Shown here one piece after another: positions 18,180-27,283 of a stretch of 64,000 nucleotides of DNA. Under the pieces are notes generated by a model. The model saw only the letters and a program-made list of their open reading frames with translations. It had not been told where the DNA came from and made no database searches. This DNA comes from PNMQ01 sp964478775 (GTDB lineage Bacteria; Pseudomonadota; Alphaproteobacteria; Paracaedibacterales; CAIOTO01), in NCBI GenBank assembly GCA_964478775.1, contig CAYZJC010000005.1, forward strand, positions 7,591 to 71,590, given 5' to 3'. A program made the translations under genes and the position numbers. Position 1 is the stretch's first letter. The number at the start of each line of letters is the position of its first letter.

Positions 18180-19031
18180 ATGGTGAATAACTTTTTAGGT
18201 TTTATTTTTTTGGTACGTGTATTTTTATTTTTGCTATCTGTTTTTTTATTAACGGAAAGCTTTGCCCCAAATGTGTGTCTTGCATCACCCAATAAAACAC
18301 GCAAAAGCTTTCTTAGCAGGCAAGAAAAATGGGTTGACTGCAGTTTGAAATTTTGCAGTATCGAACATATTCAACAAGGTCTAGATAGTGGCTTTAGTAT
18401 TAATGCGAAAAGTAAATGCGGTACGACCTTGCTGATGAGCGCAATTTGTTGCAATAATACTGAAGTTGCAGATTTTATATTAAATAAAGGGGCAGATTTT
18501 ACCCTCGTTGACTTGGAAGGAAGCACCACCCTTCATTGGTGTGCCTTATTTGGCTGTCTAGAAATTTCAAAGCGTTTACTCGCTATGGGTGCGAACCCAA
18601 ATCAATCAACCCCGTTAGGAACAACACCCTTAATGCAAACCGTAATTTACAACAAGCCACATCTCACCAGACAGTTACTTGCGCAACCAGGAATTGATGT
18701 AAACGCCTATAATGTGTGTGCAAGCACAGCACTTAGTCAAGCCGTTGCATACAATCATATTGAAATAGTAGCGTTGTTATTAGAACATCCAGGTACGCAC
18801 TATTACCTAACAGACAATCAGCACACGGCAGTTCATGAGTATGCGAAGACTGCTGAAATGAAAGGTATATTAAGGCTTCATCGACTTAAACCCTTTTTAG
18901 CGTTTTTAAAGGTGTCACAAATTCAAACCCCTTACACGCAAGTGATACTTGGAGAAGAGATTAAGCTAATGCACACAACAACAATTTTAGAAAACCCAGA
19001 CCTTACACGTTATGTATGTGGCTTTCTATGA
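18180..19031 (+). CDS. Exported ankyrin-repeat protein (paralogue 1)
   Basis: 283 residues. A strongly hydrophobic N-terminus (FLGFIFLVRVFLFLLSVFLL) is a signal peptide or anchor. Residues about 75-205 hold four to five ankyrin repeats, with cores such as GTTLLMSAICCNNTEVADFI, GSTTLHWCALFGCLEISKRL and GTTPLMQTVIYNKPHLTRQL. The C-terminal 60 residues are not ankyrin: LKPFLAFLKVSQIQTP, a variable linker, then ENPDLTRYVCGFL. The same C-terminal block occurs in the next gene, and its final motif recurs in two distant ankyrin genes. Ankyrin repeats mediate protein-protein contacts and are common in secreted effectors of intracellular bacteria. No strong ribosome site precedes the ATG. Confidence 0.88.
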   Translation: MVNNFLGFIFLVRVFLFLLSVFLLTESFAPNVCLASPNKTRKSFLSRQEKWVDCSLKFCSIEHIQQGLDSGFSINAKSKCGTTLLMSAICCNNTEVADFILNKGADFTLVDLEGSTTLHWCALFGCLEISKRLLAMGANPNQSTPLGTTPLMQTVIYNKPHLTRQLLAQPGIDVNAYNVCASTALSQAVAYNHIEIVALLLEHPGTHYYLTDNQHTAVHEYAKTAEMKGILRLHRLKPFLAFLKVSQIQTPYTQVILGEEIKLMHTTTILENPDLTRYVCGFL

Positions 19032-19064
19032 TTTATTTGATATGAATACAAAAGCAGGATAGGC

Positions 19065-19898
19065 ATGAATTTTATACGGCTCAAAAGTCTTGCACTACAA
19101 GCTCTTTTAATATTACTTGTAAGTTGCCTATATACTGGTGCAGGTCATGCTATGATACGACTTGCACTGCAATCCGCTTATTTTGAAAGAACTTGGATTG
19201 ATCAACACTTTGAGTCATGTAGTATTGAGTCAGCGAAGAAATATATAGATAATGGCAATTGCATTAATTTGCAAAGTCCAGCTGGCACAACATTCTTAAT
19301 GCAGGCAATTATTCATCATCAAATTGAAACTGTTGATTTTATTTTAGATAATGAACCAGATGTTAATCTTGCCAACAAGATTGGTGGTACAGCTTTGCAT
19401 TATGCAGCGCAAGCAGGCCTTGAAGAAGTTGCACAAAGACTATTGCAGATGGGGGCAAACCCTAATGCGAAAAGCTGGATGGGGTGGACCCCTTTAATGT
19501 CTGCAGAAACGTATGAGCAAATTAATGTCCTTCGACAATTGCTAATGCACCCACAAGTGGATGTCAACGCTCAAGACTGTAGTGGCTATACAGCTCTAAT
19601 GTATGCTGCGTTAAGCAATAAATGTGAGATTGCTGCAATACTACTTAACCACCCGTCAATTGATATTCATATTGTGGATGATTTAGCGTGTATGGTCGAC
19701 CTCAGTATTCTTACACCTGAAATGAGGGGGGAATTTCGGTTTCACACCTTAAGTCCCTTTTTAAAATTTTTACAAAGTTCACAAATTCAAACGCCGACAA
19801 CGTCCATGATGCCTGCGCAAGTAGAAAGAATCCCTCATGTGATAAAAGCTCTAGAAAACCGAGACCTCACACGTTTTTTGTGTGAATTTATTGGCTAG
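19065..19898 (+). CDS. Exported ankyrin-repeat protein (paralogue 2)
   Basis: 277 residues, 33 bp after its paralogue and probably co-transcribed. The signal peptide (LKSLALQALLILLVSCLYTG) is followed by four to five ankyrin repeats at residues about 70-205, e.g. GGTALHYAAQAGLEEVAQRL and GWTPLMSAETYEQINVLRQL. The C-terminal block reads LSPFLKFLQSSQIQTP ... ENRDLTRFLCEFIG, parallel to the preceding protein. The two proteins align over their whole length, indicating tandem duplication and then divergence of the repeat surfaces. It converges with atpD, leaving only 21 bp between the stop codons. Likely a secreted host-interaction protein (inference). Confidence 0.88.
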   Translation: MNFIRLKSLALQALLILLVSCLYTGAGHAMIRLALQSAYFERTWIDQHFESCSIESAKKYIDNGNCINLQSPAGTTFLMQAIIHHQIETVDFILDNEPDVNLANKIGGTALHYAAQAGLEEVAQRLLQMGANPNAKSWMGWTPLMSAETYEQINVLRQLLMHPQVDVNAQDCSGYTALMYAALSNKCEIAAILLNHPSIDIHIVDDLACMVDLSILTPEMRGEFRFHTLSPFLKFLQSSQIQTPTTSMMPAQVERIPHVIKALENRDLTRFLCEFIG

Positions 19899-19919
19899 GC
19901 AGCTGCGCTAAAGCATGCC

Positions 19920-21398
19920 TTATGCCGCCTTTTGTTGCATACCCTCTGCTTTTGCTAATACCTGGTCAATATTACCAACCATATAAAAGGCCATTTCTGG
20001 AATATGGTCATAATCACCTTGACAAATACCTTTAAAGCCAGCAATGGTGTCTTCTAGTTTGACAAATTCACCTGGTGTGCCTGTAAAGACTTCGGCCACA
20101 AAGAAGGGCTGCGATAAGAAGCGTTGAATTTTACGTGCACGTGATACGGTCAGTTTATCTGCATCTGACAATTCATCCATCCCCAAAATGGCAATGATGT
20201 CTTGCAATGACTTATAGTCTTGCAAAATCTTTTGTACCTCACGCGCAACGTTGTAATGTTCTTCACCAACAATTTGAACGTCTAAAATACGAGATGTTGA
20301 ATCTAACGGGTCAACTGCGGGGTAAATACCGAGTTCTGCAATCTGACGGTTAAGCACAGTTGTGGCATCTAAGTGAATGAATGACGTTGCTGGCGCTGGG
20401 TCAGTTAAGTCGTCTGCAGGCACATACACCGCTTGAACAGACGTAATGGAACCTTTATGCGTGGTGGTGATACGTTCTTGCAAGTTCCCCATTTCAGTGG
20501 CTAGGGTTGGCTGATACCCAACAGCAGAGGGCATACGCCCTAACAACGCTGAGACTTCAGAACCGGCTTGGGTAAATCGGAAAATATTGTCAATAAAGAA
20601 CAAGACATCTTTTCCTTCAACGTCTCTAAAGTATTCTGCAACCGCAAGACCGCTTAAAGCTACACGTGCGCGTGCCCCAGGTGGTTCATTCATTTGACCA
20701 TAAATCAGTGATGCTTTAGACCCTGCATTGTCTAAACTGTTCACGCCTGATTCAATCATTTCATGGTAAAGGTCATTTCCTTCCCGGGTACGTTCCCCAA
20801 CACCCGCAAATACAGAATAGCCACCATGCGCCTTTGCAATATTGTTAATTAATTCCATAATCAAAACAGTTTTACCAACACCTGCACCACCAAACAAACC
20901 AATTTTACCACCACGCGGGTAAGGCGTCAGAAGGTCAATGACTTTAATACCAGTAATTAAAATTTCTGTGTCTGTGGATTGTTCAATGTACGTGGGGGGG
21001 TCACGGTGAATTGGGGCATAGGTTGTGGTTTCAATGGGGCCACGGTCATCAATCGGTTCACCTGTCACATTAATAATACGTCCTAAGGTTGCTTTTCCCA
21101 CAGGTACTTGAATAGGTTTTCCAGTGTCTAGTGCCTTTTGACCACGGCGAAGGCCATTGGTGGAATCCATCGCAATGGTACGCACTGTATTTTCACCTAA
21201 ATGCAGGGCAACTTCTAATACTAATGTGCGTTTTTTACCCCCTTCTTCCACTTCAAGCGTAATCGCATTTAAAATATCTGGCATATACTCATCGAAAATA
21301 ATATCAACGACAGCACCAATAATCTGGCTTACGTGCCCAATATTTTGTGGGTGCTCTTCAGTTGTAAAGTTTTCACTTTTAGTCATATTCTTTTTCAT
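19920..21398 (-). CDS. atpD: ATP synthase F1 subunit beta
   Basis: Catalytic beta subunit of the F1Fo ATP synthase on the cytoplasmic face of the membrane. Walker A GGAGVGKTVLIMEL, Walker B VLFFIDNIFR and the DELSD version of the DELSEED loop (GMDELSDADK) are present; 492 residues. The N-terminus carries about 20 polar residues ahead of the usual QIIGAVVDIIF start, and AAGGA eight bases before 21398 supports that start. It is the last gene of atpH-atpA-atpG-atpD. atpC, which normally follows atpD, is absent: 21 bp downstream the opposite-strand ankyrin gene ends. Confidence 0.98.
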   Translation of the reverse strand: MKKNMTKSENFTTEEHPQNIGHVSQIIGAVVDIIFDEYMPDILNAITLEVEEGGKKRTLVLEVALHLGENTVRTIAMDSTNGLRRGQKALDTGKPIQVPVGKATLGRIINVTGEPIDDRGPIETTTYAPIHRDPPTYIEQSTDTEILITGIKVIDLLTPYPRGGKIGLFGGAGVGKTVLIMELINNIAKAHGGYSVFAGVGERTREGNDLYHEMIESGVNSLDNAGSKASLIYGQMNEPPGARARVALSGLAVAEYFRDVEGKDVLFFIDNIFRFTQAGSEVSALLGRMPSAVGYQPTLATEMGNLQERITTTHKGSITSVQAVYVPADDLTDPAPATSFIHLDATTVLNRQIAELGIYPAVDPLDSTSRILDVQIVGEEHYNVAREVQKILQDYKSLQDIIAILGMDELSDADKLTVSRARKIQRFLSQPFFVAEVFTGTPGEFVKLEDTIAGFKGICQGDYDHIPEMAFYMVGNIDQVLAKAEGMQQKAA

Positions 21399-21450
21399 AT
21401 TTAAATTCCTTTTCTCTCAAAGGCTTAAGCATTAGGTTAATATCATGGGC

Positions 21451-22335
21451 TTAAGCTGCAGCGCTTGCACCTGCTAAAATTTCAATTAATTCATTGGTTA
21501 TTTGCGACTGTCTTTTTTGGTTGTAATCAAGCTGTAGGCGGTCAATCATATCGCGGGCATTTTTAGATGCATTATCCATAGCAGACATTCTTGCTGCTTG
21601 TTCACACACATTATTTTCAATCAACAAAATTTGCAGCTGAACCAATAGATTTATTTCAAGTACCTTTGGTAATAATTTTCCAACATGTGGTTCACATTCC
21701 ATCATGCGTAAATCAGCATGGTGACCTTGTGTCTCTTGATAAGGGAATGGAAGCAATGTTCTGGTTTCAATAGGTTGTGATAGCACACTTTTAAATTTGC
21801 CAGTCACGAGATGAATTTCCCCAATCTCTTTTTCAGCAATATAACACAGCAATGTTTTATGTAATGTGTGCACATCACAAGACGAGGCCTGCATACGATA
21901 ATAAAATGTCAACAAATGTGTAGGGTAATCTTGTGTAAAGTTATCATGTGCAAAAACTTCATGTAATTTTCGCCCTATTGGAAAAAACAAAGGTGTTTTC
22001 CCGTGCTTTTTCAATGTGTTGGCAAGTTGTCTCATTTCACGCGCAACGTTGGTTGTGTACGAACCACAAAGACCACGATGTGCACCAATTCCCACAATAA
22101 GAACGACACCACTCGCATGCCCTGTTAATAAGGTAGATGTCAAACCTTCTGTGCGTGCAAGGGCTGCAACATCACGTGTGAAACGGGAAAAAGAAGTGGT
22201 AAATTTAATACTTTTAAAGAGAGTATCTTGGGCACGTCTTAGTTTTGCAGACGCCACCATCTTCATGGCAGATGTAATTTTCTGTGTTGACTTCACAGAC
22301 TTAATACGCAAACGCAGTTCTTTTAGTGTGCTCAT
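21451..22335 (-). CDS. atpG: ATP synthase F1 subunit gamma
   Basis: Central-stalk rotor subunit, 294 residues. The N-terminal helix (STLKELRLRIKSVKSTQKIT followed by SAMKMVASAKLRRAQ) and C-terminal helix (ARMSAMDNASKNARDMIDRL) are the conserved coiled-coil pair that turns inside the alpha-beta hexamer. The middle Rossmann-like part (VVLIVGIGAHRGLCGSYTTN) matches the family. The start overlaps the atpA stop as ATGA, implying translational coupling. 52 bp separate it from atpD. Confidence 0.97.
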   Translation of the reverse strand: MSTLKELRLRIKSVKSTQKITSAMKMVASAKLRRAQDTLFKSIKFTTSFSRFTRDVAALARTEGLTSTLLTGHASGVVLIVGIGAHRGLCGSYTTNVAREMRQLANTLKKHGKTPLFFPIGRKLHEVFAHDNFTQDYPTHLLTFYYRMQASSCDVHTLHKTLLCYIAEKEIGEIHLVTGKFKSVLSQPIETRTLLPFPYQETQGHHADLRMMECEPHVGKLLPKVLEINLLVQLQILLIENNVCEQAARMSAMDNASKNARDMIDRLQLDYNQKRQSQITNELIEILAGASAAA

Positions 22336-23891
22336 GCTGTGCCTTCATTAGTACCAAGTTTTTGAAGAAGGAAAGTTTTAACAAAATCAGGTAAGAATGA
22401 CTTTAATAATTGATCATTATCATCTGACAGCACTTTACTTGTTTTAATATCTTCAATGATTTGTGGGTGATAATGTTCTACATGGTCAAACAAAGCCATT
22501 TCGAAAGCTTTTACATGAATTGTTGGGATGGTATCTAAAAACAATGAAATAACTTCATGGGCTAGTCCAAGTGGTGAATTGTTTGATTGCTTTAACAGTT
22601 CAGTTAAACGCTGACCCCTGTCTAATAATTTTCTTGTAGAAGCATCAAGGTCGCTTGCAAACTGAGAAAAAGCAGCCATTTCCCGGTATTGCGCTAATTC
22701 CAGTTTAATACTTCCCGACACTTTTTTCATAGCCTTGGTCTGCGCTGCTGAACCCACACGGCTTACAGATAAACCAACGTTAATCGCAGGTCTAACCCCT
22801 TTATAAAACAGTTCAGACTCTAAAAAGATTTGCCCATCCGTAATTGAAATAATGTTTGTTGGAATGTATGCAGACACGTCACCTGCTTGTGTTTCAACAA
22901 TAGGAAGCGCGGTAAGGGAACCTGCGCCTTGGGCATCACTCATCTTCGCGGCACGTTCAAGTAAACGTGAATGCAGGTAAAACACATCACCAGGGTACGC
23001 TTCACGCCCTGGGGGGCGACGAAGCAATAAAGACATTTGACGATACGCAACAGCATGCTTTGACAAGTCATCATAAATAATTAAGGCATGCATCCCGTTG
23101 TCACGAAAATATTCCCCCATTGTACAGGCTATATAAGGCGCCAGGTATTGTAAGGGAGCCGGATCCGAAGCCGTTGCTTGCACCACAATTGTATAATCCA
23201 TCGCATCTTGTTCTTCTAACGCTTTTACAATACGTGCAACAGATGACCGTTTTTGACCAATCGCAACATAAATACAATAGACTTTGTCTTTTGCTGACGC
23301 TGTGCGGTTAAATTCTTTTTGGTTTAAAATGGTGTCAATTGCAATACTGGTTTTTCCTGTTTGACGGTCACCAATAATTAATTCACGCTGACCACGCCCT
23401 ATGGGGACCAAAGAATCAATCGCCTTGATACCTGTCATCATGGGTTCATGAACAGATTTACGTGCGATAATACCAGGGGCCTTTTTTTCAACAGGCGTTT
23501 TTTCAACATTTTCTAAGGGGCCTTTTCCATCTAATGGCTCACCAAGCCCGTCAACTACGCGGCCAAGCAAGCCCATGCCGACAAAAGTGTCCACAATTGT
23601 GTTCGTGCGCCTTACAAGGTCACCTTCGGTTACATCTCTGTCAGAACCCGCAATCACAACGCCCACGTTGTCGACTTCAAGGTTGGTGGCAATTCCTTTA
23701 ATAATTTTCCCTGTTTTCTTTGAAACAAATTCAACCCATTCACCAGCTTGTACTTGGTCAATGCCATGCACACGGGCAACACCATCACCAACTGACAACA
23801 CGAAACCCGTTTCCAAAATAGTGGCGGCTGGTGTAAAGTTTAAGATTTTTTCCTTAATTAAAGTTGACACTTCAGATACTTTAGTGGTCAT
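22332..23891 (-). CDS. atpA: ATP synthase F1 subunit alpha
   Basis: Non-catalytic nucleotide-binding subunit of F1, 519 residues. Walker A is GDRQTGKTSIAIDTI, the Walker B region HALIIYDDLSKHA, and the family signature PAINVGLSVSRVGSAAQ is intact. The C-terminal tail differs slightly from model proteins (LQKLGTNEGTA). Its start overlaps the atpH stop and its own stop overlaps the atpG start, both as ATGA, a compact alphaproteobacterial-style F1 operon. Fo genes (atpB, E, F) are not in the window, as expected where F1 and Fo operons are separate. Confidence 0.98.
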   Translation of the reverse strand: MTTKVSEVSTLIKEKILNFTPAATILETGFVLSVGDGVARVHGIDQVQAGEWVEFVSKKTGKIIKGIATNLEVDNVGVVIAGSDRDVTEGDLVRRTNTIVDTFVGMGLLGRVVDGLGEPLDGKGPLENVEKTPVEKKAPGIIARKSVHEPMMTGIKAIDSLVPIGRGQRELIIGDRQTGKTSIAIDTILNQKEFNRTASAKDKVYCIYVAIGQKRSSVARIVKALEEQDAMDYTIVVQATASDPAPLQYLAPYIACTMGEYFRDNGMHALIIYDDLSKHAVAYRQMSLLLRRPPGREAYPGDVFYLHSRLLERAAKMSDAQGAGSLTALPIVETQAGDVSAYIPTNIISITDGQIFLESELFYKGVRPAINVGLSVSRVGSAAQTKAMKKVSGSIKLELAQYREMAAFSQFASDLDASTRKLLDRGQRLTELLKQSNNSPLGLAHEVISLFLDTIPTIHVKAFEMALFDHVEHYHPQIIEDIKTSKVLSDDNDQLLKSFLPDFVKTFLLQKLGTNEGTA

Positions 23892-24469
23892 TTATTATCT
23901 CCTTTAAGGGTGGCGTCTGTTAAAGTTTTATGTAATTGGCTAATTTGTGTGGAAACACTGGCGTCAATTTGCAAGGTGTCTTGAACATTTGCAACAAAGC
24001 CACCGATGAGAGATGGTATGGCCTGATACTCATACCGCATTTCTTTTCCAAATAATTGTGTGATTTTCTCTTCCAATTGTTTGCGTTGTGAAACATCTGG
24101 CATTTCAGCCACACTCAGCATAACAGATAAACGATTTTGCGCATGATCATTTAAACTTTCAAACACGTCAATAATACTCGGCAACAAATTAATTCTTCTA
24201 GATTGATGAATGATTTTGAAAAATTGCCCAAGATACGCTGGCCATTTAAGTTTCGTCACACAATCTGCGATTAATTCACTAAATTGATCTGCATTCAAGA
24301 ACAATAACTCGCTAGTGCGGATGTTGTGCACTTGCATTGAAGCATAAAAAAAATTGAGACCCGTTAGTACAGCATCTGTTTGTTGTTGCGTTAAAGCCAC
24401 CTCAAACAAAGCTTTGGCATAACGCCCTGGCATTGAGGTTTGCAGTCCTCTGAGTCGTGAAGCATCCAT
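23888..24469 (-). CDS. atpH: ATP synthase F1 subunit delta
   Basis: Peripheral-stalk subunit (OSCP family) joining F1 to the b subunits; 193 residues. The N-terminal GRYAKALFEVALTQQQTDAV and the C-terminal block IPSLIGGFVANVQDTLQIDA with SVSTQISQLHKTL are characteristic, although the middle is divergent. It is the first gene of the F1 operon. The 249 bases upstream (24470-24718) are AT-rich, contain no gene, and must hold the promoter; no convincing -35/-10 pair was identified. Confidence 0.94.
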   Translation of the reverse strand: MDASRLRGLQTSMPGRYAKALFEVALTQQQTDAVLTGLNFFYASMQVHNIRTSELLFLNADQFSELIADCVTKLKWPAYLGQFFKIIHQSRRINLLPSIIDVFESLNDHAQNRLSVMLSVAEMPDVSQRKQLEEKITQLFGKEMRYEYQAIPSLIGGFVANVQDTLQIDASVSTQISQLHKTLTDATLKGDNK

Positions 24470-24697
24470 AAAATTGTCTTAAAAAAATATTAATTGTAAA
24501 ATAGATCTATATAAACTCTACCACACATTATTTGCGCATGCCAACAGATTGTGTGTCTTTAACAACATCATGCCTTTTTGACTTTCAGTTACTTAAATTA
24601 AAGGGGGGGTTATGATAATGTGCATTGCATTTGGCACTTCTCGGTTGTCACGATATTCTGGCGTAAGCTATGAGTGAAAACTTTCCCACCACAAGGG

Positions 24698-24717
24698 CTG
24701 ATATGAGTGAGTGTAGG
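24698..24717 (+). repeat. Possible degenerate copy of a dispersed intergenic element
   Basis: CTGATATGAG followed by TGAGTGTAGG resembles the reverse complement of the element at 36719-36753 (CTGATATGAG-GAGCGAAGTGTAGG) with a short deletion. It sits at the 3' end of the potH-like gene. Similarity judged by eye. Confidence 0.3.
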
Positions 24718-24718
24718 A

Positions 24719-25660
24719 TTATTTTGTATGCTTATCAACTTGAAATAACATTAAGGGAACAACGACAACGACAATAATGGAGACGGCTAAAGCACAGGCT
24801 TGCGGCCAGTCGCGGTTATTGAAAAATTCACTCCACAATGTGCGGCCAATCATTAGCGTGTCAGGCCCTCCTAAGAGTTCCGGGATTACAAATTCTCCCA
24901 CCGCAGGCACAAAGACCAACACAAAGCCCGCTATAATTCCGGGCATTGCAGAGGGCACAATAATGCGCCAGAATGTCATCCATGGGGTAGCTCCTAAATC
25001 ATACGATACCTCTATTAAAGTAGAATCTATTTTTTGCAAACTTGTATAAATTGGCAACACCATAAATGGCAAATAACAATAAACAATTCCAATACATACC
25101 GCATATGTGTTCCCCAGCATTAAAAGCGGGGAAGAAATAAGCCCAAGCTTCATCAGCAATTGATTGATCATCCCTGTTGCACTCAGTAATGACATCCACC
25201 CATACACACGAATTAAAAATGATGTCCAAAAGGGTAAGATAATAAGAAACAAACAGAGAAGACGCATGCGCTTAGGTGTTTTTGAAATGCCATAGGCCAT
25301 CATAAAACCTAGCACCAAGCAAACACACGCAGAAAGCCCAGCCACCGAAAGGGAAGACACGAATGTTGAAAGATAAATATCATCGCTCAACAGCATTTTG
25401 TAGTTTGAAAAATTAATTTGAATTTTAAGCAAGTAAGGCTGCACCCATTCAAAAATGGCTGAGTATGGTGGCATACCAATAATCGCATTTGACAAACTGA
25501 TTTTAACAATCAGCAAAAAAGGAATCAGAAAAAATAACCCTAGCCAAGCGTACGCAGGTAAAATGACAAGCCAGCTCTTTTGTTGCATAAAGCTATTTAC
25601 AATTTTTCTGTGCAGAAAAGCAAACCAATGGTTTAGTTTTAAATAGGCGGATGTCATCAT
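24719..25660 (-). CDS. potH: Putrescine/spermidine ABC transporter permease, PotH-like, orphan
   Basis: Inner-membrane permease subunit of a polyamine ABC importer, 313 residues with six predicted transmembrane segments. The first follows an N-terminal basic stretch (PAYAWLGLFFLIPFLLIVKI). The cytoplasmic EAA loop reads SYDLGATPWMTFWRIIVP. The downstream PAVGEFVIPELLGGPDTLMI with GRTLWSEFFNNRDWP matches PotH closely. Neither potF, potG nor potI is adjacent: atpH lies downstream on the same strand and a divergent MCP gene upstream. It must therefore work with components encoded elsewhere or be a relic. Polyamine uptake from the host is plausible for an intracellular bacterium (inference). Confidence 0.9.
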   Translation of the reverse strand: MMTSAYLKLNHWFAFLHRKIVNSFMQQKSWLVILPAYAWLGLFFLIPFLLIVKISLSNAIIGMPPYSAIFEWVQPYLLKIQINFSNYKMLLSDDIYLSTFVSSLSVAGLSACVCLVLGFMMAYGISKTPKRMRLLCLFLIILPFWTSFLIRVYGWMSLLSATGMINQLLMKLGLISSPLLMLGNTYAVCIGIVYCYLPFMVLPIYTSLQKIDSTLIEVSYDLGATPWMTFWRIIVPSAMPGIIAGFVLVFVPAVGEFVIPELLGGPDTLMIGRTLWSEFFNNRDWPQACALAVSIIVVVVVPLMLFQVDKHTK

Positions 25661-25897
25661 TTATATTTCATTTTTCTAAAAAAATTACACAACACATTAA
25701 CTAACTATCAATGTTCTATTCGTATAATCTAATTAAGAGCATCATAAGGCAGGGCATATGCATTGTGTAAAAACCAATTGCCCTAACTTGTTTTAATAAG
25801 ATCATACTTACCAGTACTGTATCACACACAGGTTAACTTTAAAATAAAGACCTGAGGTGTGAAATAAAAGAAAGGAAGTATGCAGGAGACTTGGACC

Positions 25898-27241
25898 ATG
25901 ACAACAGCAGCGTCGATACCGGCTGAATCAACAAAAAATTGGCAGGACAATGAAGTGTTAAAAGAATGCATCACCAAGTCCGTGCATGACTTTTGCGCAA
26001 ACATAGAAGAAAGCGATTCCGTAAGACATGACTCGCCAGCCATTTATGTTGCAAGTGAATATCCAAATCTAGCAATGGATAAAAAAATGGTGTTGCAATC
26101 CTTGCTTCATGAACATTGGCAAGCGCTTGCGACAGTTTCCCATGAGGAATTACAAGGTCTTACCAGAACTTTATTTACTGAATTTGAAAAGTTAGGCTTG
26201 AACCGTGAATGGTTTAGACAAGCCCAATGCTTTATCTTAGAATCTGTAACTGACTTTTATGCCTCGCATCTTCATAAAAGGTCATATGGCAACACGTCTT
26301 CCACAAGCCAACAACTGCGAGACATTCAAAAAATCATCTTAAACGGTATAGCAGACTTTTACTCTTTAAGTTCAGAGCGAAGAATCGACAACCTGCTCAA
26401 TGACAAAAATTATCTCATTTCTGTGTTAAAGCAAAATATTGCCAATGTTATTAATGGTATTGCTATATCAGGTAATGACTTATCAGGCACAACCAGCCGT
26501 GTGTTAGCGTCTTCAAAATCAACATATGGAAAAGCTGTGGCTATGGTGTCAATGTCTGAACAGTTTTCACAAAATGTTTCCTCTGTATCTATGGCAACGC
26601 AAAACCTTTCCACTTCAATTGATGAAATCGCAACGCAGCTTTCAAAAGGTGCTAATATGACCCGCAAAAGCGCGTCAGAAGCTAAAAAAGCACAAGAAGT
26701 GGTACAAAGCCTATCTAGTGCTGCACAAAAAATTGGGGAAGTTGTTAAAATTATTAATGAAATCGCCAATCAGACAAATCTATTGGCGTTAAATGCAACA
26801 ATTGAAGCTGCGCGTGCAGGTAATGCCGGCAAAGGCTTTTCTGTTGTTGCATCTGAAGTGAAAAACCTTGCTGGTCAAACAGCCAAAGCAACAGATGAAA
26901 TCACCAAACAAATTAAAGAAATGCAAGATGCCACAGAAAAAGTGGTTACATCGATTAAAGAAATGACAACCACCATTGCAGATATCAATAGCGGCACCTC
27001 TATTATTTCATCTGCGGTCAATGAACAAGGCAGTGCTACGCAGGAAATTTTCAGAAGCATTGCCCATGTGGCATCATCAAGTGTAACGTTTATTAACCTA
27101 ATTAATCAGCTAAAATCTTTCACTGGTGAAACAGCGAATGCGACCCAAGAAAGTTTAAACATCGCCATTAAGGTGACAGACCAGTCCTTATATTTAAGAG
27201 AATCGCTCCAGCAAATTATTGACTTTATGTCTTCAAATTAA
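25898..27241 (+). CDS. Soluble methyl-accepting chemotaxis protein
   Basis: Cytoplasmic chemoreceptor of 447 residues with no transmembrane segment. The start at 25898 is chosen because AGGAG lies nine bases before it; the in-frame ATG at 25880 has AAGGA only three bases away. Residues about 220-445 are the MCP signalling domain, with hairpin tip ANQTNLLALNATIEAARAGN and GKGFSVVASEVKNLAGQTAK. The N-terminal 200 residues are helical. The segment GLNREWFRQAQCFILESVTD faintly recalls the protoglobin fold of oxygen-sensing receptors, but a proximal haem His was not identified. It converges with a histidine kinase gene. Confidence 0.92.
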   Translation: MTTAASIPAESTKNWQDNEVLKECITKSVHDFCANIEESDSVRHDSPAIYVASEYPNLAMDKKMVLQSLLHEHWQALATVSHEELQGLTRTLFTEFEKLGLNREWFRQAQCFILESVTDFYASHLHKRSYGNTSSTSQQLRDIQKIILNGIADFYSLSSERRIDNLLNDKNYLISVLKQNIANVINGIAISGNDLSGTTSRVLASSKSTYGKAVAMVSMSEQFSQNVSSVSMATQNLSTSIDEIATQLSKGANMTRKSASEAKKAQEVVQSLSSAAQKIGEVVKIINEIANQTNLLALNATIEAARAGNAGKGFSVVASEVKNLAGQTAKATDEITKQIKEMQDATEKVVTSIKEMTTTIADINSGTSIISSAVNEQGSATQEIFRSIAHVASSSVTFINLINQLKSFTGETANATQESLNIAIKVTDQSLYLRESLQQIIDFMSSN

Positions 27242-27283
27242 GCAGTTGTTACCTTATTCCCGTAGCTGATTGGGCTTTATCAT

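Noticed and set aside
20000..24000. Plus-strand open frames opposite the ATP synthase genes
   Set aside because: The minus-strand genes are unmistakable family members with ATGA overlaps; the antisense frames have no support.
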